DNA from: Geminicoccaceae bacterium
GTDB lineage: Bacteria; Pseudomonadota; Alphaproteobacteria; Geminicoccales; Geminicoccaceae
DNA: 64,000 nt
Direction of reading: 5' to 3'
Assembly: GCA_028285265.1 (NCBI GenBank)
Contig: JANQPX010000018.1
Span: forward strand, 124,001-188,000
The first letter of the stretch is position 1. Each line of letters starts with the position of its first letter. This document shows positions 1 through 9,229 of this stretch, piece by piece. The notes below the pieces were generated by a model. That model was not told where the DNA came from and did no database searches. It saw nothing but the letters and a program-made list of their open reading frames with translations. The position numbers were made by a program, and so were the translations under genes.

Positions 1-488
1 AGGTCAGCGGGAATCCAGATCGGTCTGGCACCTAGCAGATCCCAACCTTCGATCCATTTGAACGGATCGTCCTCCCTATAGCTGCTGCCTGGCGGTAGGT
101 CGAACCATTGTGGGCAGGCCACCGTCACACCAGATACCTGAAGGTTCCGGAAAGTGGTTTCCAAGCCATCTTCGGACACTTCTTCTGCGGAAACTCGCTC
201 GATCGCTTCCATCACGGCACTCGTGCGGGCGGCATCACGATCCAATCCCTTGCCGAGATGAGTCGTCAGGTCTTTTGCAAGTGGCGTAATAGCGCCAAAG
301 ACTGGTACACCCGCCGTGTCCAGCCTCGAAATCTCGGTGACGCGCGTGATTGGCACCCGTCGAAAAATCGACGCTGCCCGCTGGTACACTACATTCGCTG
401 CGCCCAGTCTTGCAGATGCTGGGCTTACCTTCTTGAAAATTTCGCCAGCCGTGAGCGGGCAGACGTCAAGCGCGCCGGCAGGCGCTAT
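1..488 (-). CDS. YcaO-like domain protein (partial, truncated by window edge)
   Basis: Minus-strand translation of 1-488 is open and reads ...ITRVTEISRLDTAGVPVFGAITPLAKDLTTHLGKGLDRDAARTSAVMEAIERVSAEE..., which matches the YcaO pattern (xRVTxxxxxDxxGxPV...GKGxxxxAAxxSAxMEAIE). The frame stays open up to about 563 but has no ATG/TTG start; not in the supplied ORF track. Confidence 0.75.
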   Translation of the reverse strand, partial: MAPAGALDVCPLTAGEIFKKVSPASARLGAANVVYQRAASIFRRVPITRVTEISRLDTAGVPVFGAITPLAKDLTTHLGKGLDRDAARTSAVMEAIERVSAEEVSEDGLETTFRNLQVSGVTVACPQWFDLPPGSSYREDDPFKWIEGWDLLGARPIWIPAD

Positions 489-490
489 GT

Positions 491-709
491 TTAAAGGCCC
501 TGTACGATCATCCCAGTCGCGTGGTCTTTCAAGAAAAGGTGTGATTTCGTCTTCTTGGACAGGTCAATAAGATCCGCCAACTGTTGAGCGGTAAGATCGT
601 TTATGGCTTGTTTTACGTGATCACTAATGTGATCCGGATCTATTTCAGGAAGCGCACCACCCTTTTTCAGCGCATCGAAATTTGCCGCAAACTGGTTCTG
701 GCTAGCCAT
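491..709 (-). CDS. 72-aa small protein upstream of and overlapping the YcaO frame; candidate RiPP precursor/leader or partner protein
   Basis: ORF MASQNQFAANFDALKKGGALPEIDPDHISDHVKQAINDLTAQQLADLIDLSKKTKSHLFLKDHATGMIVQGL, immediately upstream of the YcaO frame on the same strand. Confidence 0.6.
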   Translation of the reverse strand: MASQNQFAANFDALKKGGALPEIDPDHISDHVKQAINDLTAQQLADLIDLSKKTKSHLFLKDHATGMIVQGL

Positions 710-1014
710 GTCAATTTTTTCCTTTTTTGCTCGGAACCTCTATACAAAGTACATTTCGGTCTAATTGACCTTTGCAAGGTACAACCACGACTATTTAATT
801 TGCATTTTAATAAAATCGCCGTCAACTCATTTCAGACTGGGCACAAGCTTCAACGGACGGTTGTCGTTCTCGACTTTGCCGTGCCTGATCAAGCGCTTTA
901 CTCACCCCTTCTTTGATAGCCGGAGGATGAGAGCTAGCTTGCGACCCTTGAAATCAATGATACCCAGATGTAATCGTCGGCCAATAATGCATCAACTAAG
1001 GGGGAGATCGTGCC

Positions 1015-1731
1015 GTGGAGACGTTGAACACGAGCAGCGCCTTGATCCGGGCCAAGCTGCTGACCTATAGCGGCCCTCTGGCAGCAAGCTATGAGCAGCT
1101 TTGGAACAACGATCGCCTAGACGAGTTGATGCCGTCGTTCCTAGTGCTCATTCACCAGATCATGCGTGCATCGGTTCCTTTGATGGAGTGCGCCGTCAGA
1201 CGCTGCAACGAAGTCAATTCCAACGATCCGCTCTGTCCAGCACTGGCAGACTATTACGGCCACCACATCGAAGAAGAACGAGATCACGACGTCTGGGCGC
1301 TCGAAGACCTCGAAGCGGCAGGTTTTGATCCGAAGGTAGCTTTGGATGCGGTGCCATCACCAGCGGTCGCACAACTTGCCGGCAGGCAATACTATTGGAT
1401 TTTGCACCATCACCCGATCATGCTCTTGGGTTACATTATGGTCTTGGAGGCCTACCCGCCATCAAACACAACCATTGACAAGATCCGGGATTTGTCCGGC
1501 GTGTCGGACGCTGGGTTCAGAAATCTAAGAAAGCATGGAGAACTTGACGTTCACCATCGGGAAGAACTGGATCAATTCCTGGACTCCTTGCCTCTCGAAA
1601 AGAACCACATCGAAATGATCGGCATGAGCATGCTGCATTCGATAGAATCGCTGGTTGCTTGCCTGCAGACATTAAGACCAATCGATTGGCATCGTCCTGC
1701 CGATCGGGTGATGTCTTCATCGATCAGCTAG
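1015..1731 (+). CDS. Iron-containing redox enzyme family / heme-oxygenase-like (TenA/PqqC/HDO superfamily) protein
   Basis: GTG start with GGGGGAG upstream; motif YYGHHIEEERDHDVWALEDLEAAG and a later HHREELDQFLD, typical of helical heme-oxygenase-like diiron oxidases. Confidence 0.65.
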   Translation: METLNTSSALIRAKLLTYSGPLAASYEQLWNNDRLDELMPSFLVLIHQIMRASVPLMECAVRRCNEVNSNDPLCPALADYYGHHIEEERDHDVWALEDLEAAGFDPKVALDAVPSPAVAQLAGRQYYWILHHHPIMLLGYIMVLEAYPPSNTTIDKIRDLSGVSDAGFRNLRKHGELDVHHREELDQFLDSLPLEKNHIEMIGMSMLHSIESLVACLQTLRPIDWHRPADRVMSSSIS

Positions 1732-1761
1732 ACGATCGATGAGGTTGACTTCTTGTGCGGT

Positions 1762-1786
1762 GCTATCGCTATTTTCTCGCGATAGC
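1762..1786. terminator. Hairpin downstream of the HDO-like gene (possible terminator, no T-tract)
   Basis: GCTATCGC-TATTTTCTC-GCGATAGC, perfect 8-bp stem. Confidence 0.35.
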
Positions 1787-1888
1787 GGCCCGTACTAAAG
1801 CAAAGAGGTGAGACGAGGATCGGCTTAGATTAGTTTTCTGTCGGTGGTAGACTACGCGTCGGGAAGGACTTGCGCGCGCGCTCCTCTC

Positions 1889-2254
1889 TCAGTCGATGAT
1901 ATTCACGCAGCTACCGCCTTCACAACCGCCAGAGCCATCATAGACACCGCTCGGACTCACAATCGATCCACCTCCAAATGAACCACCGTAACTCTGTCGG
2001 CCGTTTCGCTGAGCGTCGCGATAGGTGTTGCCCTGATGCAATGGGTTATCGAGGTTCCACCAATTCCCGTTTGCGTCGGCTCCATAGCGTCCGGGAACCA
2101 CAGTGCCATAAACTTGAATTGCGAGGGCACATTCCTGTTGGGTCATGGGTCGCCCGTTGATCGAGGCGTTGCAGGCTGCAAAAGCCGTTTCACCTGTCGC
2201 AACAATCCCGAAGAACACAGCACATTGAAGCATCATCTTTCTGGTGTACCGCAT
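1889..2254 (-). CDS. Secreted hypothetical protein with Gly/Ser-rich C-terminus
   Basis: Internal start MRYTRKMMLQCAVFFGIVATGETAFAAC gives a signal peptide; C-terminus SYGGSFGGGSIVSPSGVYDGSGGCEGGSC. Confidence 0.55.
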   Translation of the reverse strand: MRYTRKMMLQCAVFFGIVATGETAFAACNASINGRPMTQQECALAIQVYGTVVPGRYGADANGNWWNLDNPLHQGNTYRDAQRNGRQSYGGSFGGGSIVSPSGVYDGSGGCEGGSCVNIID

Positions 2255-2645
2255 GATTTCTCCTGCCTCTCTCAATGGTGGAAAGGACCGAACAAGTGGG
2301 CTCCCAATCTTAAGAACGATCCACTGACGGCGCATAAAATGGCCCAGCGAACTAAGGTATTGCCCACCGCAGTGGGACATCGTTTCATCCTCTTATGATC
2401 CATTACGGGATACACTTGTGACATCCATCACACCGTCGCTTCATTTAGCGTCGAGCAATCGCAAATCGTGCTCGTCATTGGCACGAATATCTACCGCCCT
2501 GCTTAAGCACCTTTAAAAAAAGCCTCCACTGCCTCTGTCCCAGCTTATGAACGAACGACTTCGTTTGGCGCCGTGACGCTTGCCACCTGAAACGCCAAGG
2601 CTGGACATGCCTTGTCGACGTTAGACTTCGCTCGATATCATTGCG

Positions 2646-3104
2646 ATGATGAAGCAAATCGAAATTCGCTACGCAACAGATGCTGACGCCGTTTCGCTTA
2701 GCAAACTGATCCAGCGCACGATTCTTGCGTCGAATTCCAAAGACTACAGCCACGAGTCGCTTGACTTGCTATGCTCAATATATGGACCGGAGCAAGTCGC
2801 CGAAAGAATTAAGAATGAGCATATTCTTCTTTGCTTTGAAGGCGTCAATCCTATCGGTGCAGCTGGGCTGAGAGGCGACTACCTGCGCTCGGTGTTCGTG
2901 GAACCCTTCCATCAAGGACAAGGCCTGGGAAAACTACTGGTTGGAGAGATTGAAGAGATAGCACGACAAAAGTCAGTCTCGTGCCTTATGGTTCATTCCT
3001 CGATTACCGCGCGACGCTTCTACCGTGCTCTCGGGTTCAACGTCGTAAAGTACCAATCTTCCCCTGAGGGACCCACTATCCTAATGAGCAAGTCATTGAG
3101 CTAA
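2646..3104 (+). CDS. GNAT family N-acetyltransferase
   Basis: IRYATDADAVSLSKLI...LRSVFVEPFHQGQGLGKLLVGEIEEIA...ARRFYRALGF, a canonical GNAT acetyl-CoA loop (QGQGLG). Confidence 0.85.
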   Translation: MMKQIEIRYATDADAVSLSKLIQRTILASNSKDYSHESLDLLCSIYGPEQVAERIKNEHILLCFEGVNPIGAAGLRGDYLRSVFVEPFHQGQGLGKLLVGEIEEIARQKSVSCLMVHSSITARRFYRALGFNVVKYQSSPEGPTILMSKSLS

Positions 3105-3207
3105 CAAACGTCTCCCTTCAGCAAGAAATGTGAGCAAGCCGCCCTGCATAAAAAGGCAACGAGGCCTCAAATTCCTGCTGTTCCACTGATAGCTCTTCGC
3201 AAGATCA

Positions 3208-3546
3208 CTAACTCGTCTGGAGGTCGCAACGCTTCCAGGTCTCCTCGGTGCCATCGGGACGGCGAAGCACCATCGTCTGATCGTTGAGTTGCCTCATATT
3301 GATCTCATCACCGGCACGAGGATCATTATCCGGCACAACGTAACGGAAGGTGTGACGTGTATAGTCGCCTTTTGTGCTCGTCCCATTCGGGGTTACGATA
3401 TCGTCACCCTGAATATGCAAATTGCGACCATCATTCGGAAAACACCAATCGCCATCAATTTGATCGGCCAACAATAGGCCCGGCAGAGCAAACATGGCGG
3501 ACGTTGATCCGATCAAGACGAGGATCAACTTTTTCCAGGAAACCAT
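3208..3546 (-). CDS. Secreted hypothetical protein
   Basis: Signal peptide MVSWKKLILVLIGSTSAMFALPGLLLADQ followed by a small soluble domain. Confidence 0.55.
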   Translation of the reverse strand: MVSWKKLILVLIGSTSAMFALPGLLLADQIDGDWCFPNDGRNLHIQGDDIVTPNGTSTKGDYTRHTFRYVVPDNDPRAGDEINMRQLNDQTMVLRRPDGTEETWKRCDLQTS

Positions 3547-3899
3547 CACGAAGCGCTCCCCTGTCAGTTTGTTACGACACCAACTATGGCAGCACGTCGT
3601 CAAAGATAAAGCTACGACGATCATTGCGTGAGGATTACAGAGCTGGATGACATGGTTCACATGACCACAACGGATCAAAAGTGCAAACCAGCTCCCTGAC
3701 TGCCAGTGAGTCCCTCGTCACACTAGCCTGCTGTCGTTAAGGTGGTATTTCGCTTCCGCTATCCACTGGGCCGCTTCTCGCCGGAAGGTCATGCCGAGTG
3801 TCATCGCTCCAATGATCTTCTGCAACAGGTGCCGCAGTGAGAGGTTGATGAGCCGACCAATCTTCACGAAACGCTTTTGATCTACTTGGGGCATGGGTT

Positions 3900-4637
3900 T
3901 TGGCCTTTGGTTTTCCGACAATCGATCTTGTGACGGCCCTGTTGATTGCTGCAGCGGCAGGGTTAATGCGTGGCTTCGCGGGCGTCGGCTCAGGGATGCT
4001 TATGGCACCCTTCTTCGCGGTGATATTCGGTCCGATCCATACAGTTGTGATCATTATCACCATGGAGATCGTGGTCACCGCACAGCTATTGCCGAGTGTT
4101 CGCAAACATATCGATTGGGGCGTTGTTGGGGGAATGGGAGCGACGGCAGCTATCTTTATGCCTTTCGGAACATGGCTGCTTGTATCGCTGGATCCGACTC
4201 TTATCGCCCGCGGCATTGCGGTGGTCGTCCTTGTTTTTTCGATGATCTTGCTGACTGGATGGCGCTACCACGGTCCCAAACGTTTACCAGCCACGCTGGG
4301 CGTGGGTGCCTTATCAGGCCTGTTGATGGGGTCCACCAGCTTGGGCAACCCGCCGGTCATGGTGTATCTGTTGTCCAGTCAAGACCGAGCAGAAGTGAAC
4401 CGCGCCAACTTCACAGGCTATTTTGCCATCACGTTGATGACACTCTTCGTTTTGATGTTTCTTCAAGGTCTTGTGGTCTGGCGACCTGTTCAGCTAGCAG
4501 CCATCTTGCTCGTTCCATTCATGACTGGCGCATGGATTGGGAGTAGGCTTTTTCGAAAGTCAAGCGAAGCGCTTTATCGACGTGTCGCCCTTGGCCTCTT
4601 GTTGTGCGCTGGCCTTTATGGGCTCCTTCGCCCTTGA
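3900..4637 (+). CDS. TauE/SafE family sulfite exporter-like membrane protein
   Basis: Multi-TM protein with AAAGLMRGFAGVGSGMLMAPFFAVIFGP and a second repeat GALSGLLMGSTSLGNPPVMVYLLS, typical of TauE/SafE. Confidence 0.85.
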   Translation: MAFGFPTIDLVTALLIAAAAGLMRGFAGVGSGMLMAPFFAVIFGPIHTVVIIITMEIVVTAQLLPSVRKHIDWGVVGGMGATAAIFMPFGTWLLVSLDPTLIARGIAVVVLVFSMILLTGWRYHGPKRLPATLGVGALSGLLMGSTSLGNPPVMVYLLSSQDRAEVNRANFTGYFAITLMTLFVLMFLQGLVVWRPVQLAAILLVPFMTGAWIGSRLFRKSSEALYRRVALGLLLCAGLYGLLRP

Positions 4638-4730
4638 CGATCGATGTTGCGCTCTGATTGTTGAGCCATGCAATCCATCGAGAACAGTCTCGAAGGTTAC
4701 ATCCCGTTCAGTGTTGACCCTGTTGACTTC

Positions 4731-5354
4731 TCAATAAAGTCCACGTGCAGCCATCACGTCAGATTGCCGATCGTTTTCTTCAGGCGTCAGACCTTGCACA
4801 TGATCAAGGAGCATGGCTGCATAACTCGGTAGCTGCGCGCGATCGATATGCTTCGACACATCCCATAGGCCAGACCGGATGATCGCCTTTGGGCAATGCA
4901 AGAAGGCTTCCTCAACAGTGATAATCAAACCGACCTTGGGCGCCCTACCTTGAACGGCACTGCCTTCAAGAAGGCGCGCATCGTCGGTGATCTTGGCAGT
5001 TCCATTGATGCGCAGCGTCTCGCCCATACCCGGCACGAGAACCAGCAAGCCAATTCTCGAATTTTCCAAAAGGTTCATAAAGGCATCGAGTCGATTATTT
5101 CCAATCCGATCTGGTAGGAGCAATGTGCGCTCATTGAGTATGCGTAGAAATCCAGGAGGATCCCCACGCGGCGATATGTCTGCTCCATCCGGTCCCTGCG
5201 TCGAGATCACACAAAACGGCGAGAGTTCCAGTATGGCGCGACAATGCCTGTCGATGTGATTGAGGACCTTGTCTGTTGCACGCGACATTGGTGCTTGGTG
5301 CAAGGCGCGTAGATCAGCTTCGCTTGTGACAAGTGATACGTCCTGCAAGTCCAT
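4731..5354 (-). CDS. Pyridoxamine 5'-phosphate oxidase family (PPOX-type FMN) protein
   Basis: CVISTQGPDGADISPRGDPPGFLRILNERTLLLPDRIGNNRLDAFMNLLENSRIGLLVLVPGMGETLRINGTA; GGAGAG ribosome-binding site ahead of the internal ATG at 5354. Confidence 0.85.
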   Translation of the reverse strand: MDLQDVSLVTSEADLRALHQAPMSRATDKVLNHIDRHCRAILELSPFCVISTQGPDGADISPRGDPPGFLRILNERTLLLPDRIGNNRLDAFMNLLENSRIGLLVLVPGMGETLRINGTAKITDDARLLEGSAVQGRAPKVGLIITVEEAFLHCPKAIIRSGLWDVSKHIDRAQLPSYAAMLLDHVQGLTPEENDRQSDVMAARGLY

Positions 5355-5473
5355 TCTGTTTTCTCTCCACGAAATCTGATACTTCGTCGCGGCGCCGGGG
5401 TGGTTACGAGCGACTCCTACGCTTGCTTGCTGAGCCTTGTCCTTGTCACGTGTTGACTGTGTCATGCCCAGGT

Positions 5474-6073
5474 TCAGGCATAGCCAAGAGCCGCTTCGTT
5501 CGCCGCTAGGGCACGTCGGTATTCCATGACCCGGGCGGTTTCGTCGGCTACTTCTTGTCCATGACTGCGTGCCAAACAGTAGAACATTGCGTCGATGCCA
5601 AGGGTAACGCCACCACTTGTGACAACATTCCGATCGTCGACGATCGCCGCTTTAATCGCAGTTATATTGCCGGAAAGCTGCGTTAGAGGCGATGTCTCGC
5701 CTTCGAAGGTCTCGTCCTTCGTCGTTGCCGATCGTCCATCCAACCGACCTGCTGCAGCAAGGATCATGGCACCCGTACAAATCGCTGTAAGACGGGACGT
5801 CGTACTCTCCACATACGCAAGCGTTTCCTGATCTCGGGCGGCCTTTTGCCATCCTGGACCACCGGTCACGATCAAGTCGCTAAAGTGCGGCGCGTTGGCA
5901 AAACCAAATTTGGCCTTCACTTCAAGACCGTTCGCACAAACAACAAGACCTCTTTCGCGTGCGACGCCGGCAAACTCGAGATCGGGACAGAGACGACGTG
6001 CCATTGAAAGCACACCAAATGCAGCCCCAACGTCAATCGGTTCCACGCCATCATAAAGCAGTATGCCGTACAT
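5474..6073 (-). CDS. DJ-1/PfpI family protein
   Basis: MYGILLYDGVEPIDVGAAFGVLS...TAICTGAMILAAAGRLDGRSAT, with the nucleophile-elbow Cys (AICTGA). Confidence 0.88.
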   Translation of the reverse strand: MYGILLYDGVEPIDVGAAFGVLSMARRLCPDLEFAGVARERGLVVCANGLEVKAKFGFANAPHFSDLIVTGGPGWQKAARDQETLAYVESTTSRLTAICTGAMILAAAGRLDGRSATTKDETFEGETSPLTQLSGNITAIKAAIVDDRNVVTSGGVTLGIDAMFYCLARSHGQEVADETARVMEYRRALAANEAALGYA

Positions 6074-6382
6074 ACGGTCTCCACTGTAAAGGGCGTCATT
6101 CTACTTTGAGAGATAGGCCAATCTCTTCGATCGGCAAATGTGAACGGTATGATCGAGGCTATCTTTGCTCTCTATATTGGCCGATATACTAAACGGCTAA
6201 TTGTTGCAGGTCGAGTATCGTCCATCGTGTCATCCTCTCGATACCTGCGCGAGGCATGAACAATTTGCTGAATTTGGCCAAGCCAGCTTAGACTCATCTC
6301 TTGAGCCCCAGACTGACTGGAGCCCCTTGATGCCTCAAAACTATTTGGTCGCTCAGAGCGTTGCGCGACGAGGATAACCAAA

Positions 6383-7159
6383 ATGAAGGCCCATATCGTT
6401 CTCGCCCACCCCGAGGCAAAATCGTTCAACGGTCACCTATCGGATATTTCGCGAAGCGTATTGCGCTCTGCCGAATGGCAGCACACGATGTCAGACTTGT
6501 ACGCCATGGATTTTGATCCACGTGAAGGCGCGCATCATTATAAGTCTCGTCAAGATGCCAAGGCATTCCATCCTCAAACTGAACAGCGGTTCAACGCCGA
6601 CAACCAAACAACACCGACAGATGTGAACACTGAGGCACAACGCTTACTTGAGTGCGATCTGCTTATCCTTCACTTCCCTCTCTGGTGGTTTGGACCACCA
6701 GCGATCCTGAAGGGCTGGATGGACCGGGTTTTTGTCTATGGCCGCCTTTATCGAAGCACGATGCGTTATGACACTGGAATTTGCTCTGGGAAAAGAATGA
6801 TCGCCTGTGTGACCACGGGTGCGAGCAGCGACAATTGTGCTTACAACGGGCGAGAGGGTGATACACATCTCCATCTGTGGCCGGTCCTCTATCCCTTTAG
6901 ATATTTGGGATTTGATGTGCTGCAGCCGGAGATCTTTCACGGCGTTGGTAGCGCAGCATTCTTGGAGGGGCGCGAGGACGGTCTGAGCACGCTCGATACC
7001 TACGCTGATCGCTGGACAATCTCCCTCGAGACGCTCTCATCGCGATCTACAGTCCGCTACAACCGTGACGATGATTTCGATGAAACAAAGAGACTGCTGC
7101 CGGATGCTCGGGCCTACTCACCATTTATACGGCACAAGCCAGACGCGATGCCAGATTAG
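6383..7159 (+). CDS. NAD(P)H-dependent oxidoreductase (NQO1-like flavodoxin fold)
   Basis: MKAHIVLAHPEAKSFNGHL...DLLILHFPLWWFGPPAILKGWMDRVFVYG, canonical NAD(P)H quinone reductase motif. Confidence 0.9.
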   Translation: MKAHIVLAHPEAKSFNGHLSDISRSVLRSAEWQHTMSDLYAMDFDPREGAHHYKSRQDAKAFHPQTEQRFNADNQTTPTDVNTEAQRLLECDLLILHFPLWWFGPPAILKGWMDRVFVYGRLYRSTMRYDTGICSGKRMIACVTTGASSDNCAYNGREGDTHLHLWPVLYPFRYLGFDVLQPEIFHGVGSAAFLEGREDGLSTLDTYADRWTISLETLSSRSTVRYNRDDDFDETKRLLPDARAYSPFIRHKPDAMPD

Positions 7160-7295
7160 GCCTCTGGCACGCGCTCAGGGTCGAGTGCACAGCATGCAAA
7201 GAAACATAAAGTCGTGAACCTCATTGTGGGTTCCAAATCGCAAGCTCATGCGCGTCACATAAGCGATTGTCTGCCGTAAGCGCTTCGTTTCACCC

Positions 7296-7646
7296 TCATC
7301 GTTGCGTTGGAGCTGAAGTCGTTCTCTTCGACTTGATCCGTCTGAAGGCGATCGTAGCAAGCGCGAGAACGAGGAAGAATAATGAAAACACGGATAGAGG
7401 CAGCGTGACGAGGCTGAGCCATCCGATCACTGCCATGTTATAGAGAAGATCCCCATAGTCAGAACCACCGATCAAGCACGGGTTCTTGAAGCCTTCATGT
7501 AGTTTGCACCCAGCCCAATTTGCTATAGCTCCTGCAGTCAGCGCACTTAGGATGGGTGCCAGGCCGACAAAAAACAAGACCATCAAAAAGAGTACGGCGT
7601 ACCAATGCCGCCTTGTCCCCTTCTGCTCCCCAGTTTCCAAGTTCAA
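7296..7646 (-). CDS. Small membrane protein, hypothetical
   Basis: Several hydrophobic segments (HWYAVLFLMVLFFVGLAPILSAL; WLSLVTLPLSVFSLFFLVLALATIAF). Confidence 0.5.
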   Translation of the reverse strand: MNLETGEQKGTRRHWYAVLFLMVLFFVGLAPILSALTAGAIANWAGCKLHEGFKNPCLIGGSDYGDLLYNMAVIGWLSLVTLPLSVFSLFFLVLALATIAFRRIKSKRTTSAPTQR

Positions 7647-7773
7647 GTTCCTCTAATGCAAATCGGCATCCTCATCATCAGCCAATTGGACCCATTGGCG
7701 GTCCCTAATAACAATCATCGCGCACGAACCAGCAGCAGACAGGATACCACAAAGTCGAAGCTCGATCCGAAGC

Positions 7774-8364
7774 CTATCTTTTCACGAGAAAGATATCCGG
7801 AGCCTCGTAGAGCAACCCCTCAGTCGTCGTTTCCAGCGCAGCATGCCTACAGTCACCACCGGGCTGACTCAAGACACCGTCACCGGTGATGTAAAGCTGC
7901 GTAACCAACGGGGCATGAGCAGGCGCCGTGATGCGGTAGTGGAAATGACGTGGCCGCGGGAAATAGGCGCCTGGCACCAAGGTCTTCACCGCGTACTGCC
8001 CGTCCTCGTCGCTTAGCACTGTCCCGCGCAAATCAATCGCTTCATCTGCGTAGTCGCCATAGGCGCCATTATTGTCGGGGTGGTAATCGCCATTGCCATC
8101 AGTCTGCCAGATTTCGATCCGTGCATTGGCTATGGGCCGATTATCGCCTTCTGCCGATAGTATCCGGCCGGACAGGATCAATGGATCGCCGGATTTGCCA
8201 TGTCGGTTGAGATCATCAACGATGGGCGTATCGCTCACATAAAACGGACCCATGGCATCTGCCTCGGTTGGCGTGCATGCGAGCCCCTCCTCAGCAGGTG
8301 CTGCCGTACAGCTGGCAAGAACACCGGCGACGATCAGTACGGCATGGCGGTGAAACTGTGGCAT
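7774..8364 (-). CDS. Intradiol ring-cleavage dioxygenase-like lipoprotein
   Basis: Lipobox GVLASC after a signal sequence; protocatechuate/catechol dioxygenase-like core MGPFYVSD...IANARIEIWQTDGNGDYHPDNNGAYGDY...PGAYFPRPRHFHYRI. Confidence 0.82.
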   Translation of the reverse strand: MPQFHRHAVLIVAGVLASCTAAPAEEGLACTPTEADAMGPFYVSDTPIVDDLNRHGKSGDPLILSGRILSAEGDNRPIANARIEIWQTDGNGDYHPDNNGAYGDYADEAIDLRGTVLSDEDGQYAVKTLVPGAYFPRPRHFHYRITAPAHAPLVTQLYITGDGVLSQPGGDCRHAALETTTEGLLYEAPDIFLVKR

Positions 8365-8446
8365 GAATTCCCTCGTAGTCTTGGCAGGGGTAATCGGAGT
8401 TGCGTCGAGACAGTGATGGCTTGACCTCGGGCATTGACCAGCGCAC

Positions 8447-9094
8447 TCACGCATTAACGAGAGCTTTCGATGTCTGCGCATTTCGAACCAAGCGATATCC
8501 TTCTAAGACCGCAAGGGGCACGAAATGGACGAGGGCGGCACCAAGCTCATACTCCAAAAAGATCCAGTGAGCCAAGGTGAAGACGGCAGCGACGTAGACC
8601 CAGCGCTGCAAGGGCTTCCAAGCCTGCCGGAGCTTTTTGACGGCGAAGTCATTACTTGTCAGAGCCAGCGGCACGAAGATCAAGAATGCGACCCACCCCG
8701 TCCAAATCGAGAGCTTGAGTGCATCAACCAGGACCTCTGACAACGTCCCGAGATCGATAACATAGAAGATCACATGAAGCATCGCATAACCGAACGCTGC
8801 GACGCCGAAATATCGGCGCCGGCTCATCAGCCAGAGAGGCCATCGATGTGTTGGAAACATCATGCGAAGCGGCGTGATCATCATGGCGATGATCATAAAC
8901 CGTGTCGCGAATTCACCAGTTGGGTGCAGCAGGTCGTGCGGTGATCCGCTGCCGCTCGCGAAGGCTGAAAGCATACCGATCGAAGGCAGAGCCAAAAGCG
9001 CCCAGAGGAAAAAGGGAGAATTGACAAGCCGTTGGATCCCGCCCATTGGATTTATCCTACTCTTCGGCCGCGACCTATTCGCAGCAGCAATCAA
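8447..9094 (-). CDS. Ferric reductase-like transmembrane domain protein (MsrQ/YedZ-like)
   Basis: Multi-TM, RYFGVAAFGYAMLHVIFYVID...WKPLQRWVYVAAVFTLAHWIFL, with spaced His residues for heme b. Confidence 0.75.
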   Translation of the reverse strand: MIAAANRSRPKSRINPMGGIQRLVNSPFFLWALLALPSIGMLSAFASGSGSPHDLLHPTGEFATRFMIIAMMITPLRMMFPTHRWPLWLMSRRRYFGVAAFGYAMLHVIFYVIDLGTLSEVLVDALKLSIWTGWVAFLIFVPLALTSNDFAVKKLRQAWKPLQRWVYVAAVFTLAHWIFLEYELGAALVHFVPLAVLEGYRLVRNAQTSKALVNA

Positions 9095-9229
9095 GTGTCT
9101 TTCTCAGAACGTTATGCGGGATTTGTCGCAGGATTTTGTCGTGAGCAGGCTCTTTTGTAAAAGAGTGTATCAACACGCAAGGGTCATGTATCTGATCGTT
9201 CGGTTGCTGCGATCACGGCCTGGCAACCT

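Noticed and set aside
108-570. Plus-strand ORFs 108-494 and 316-570
   Set aside because: The opposite strand carries a convincing YcaO domain over the same bases; these are shadow ORFs.
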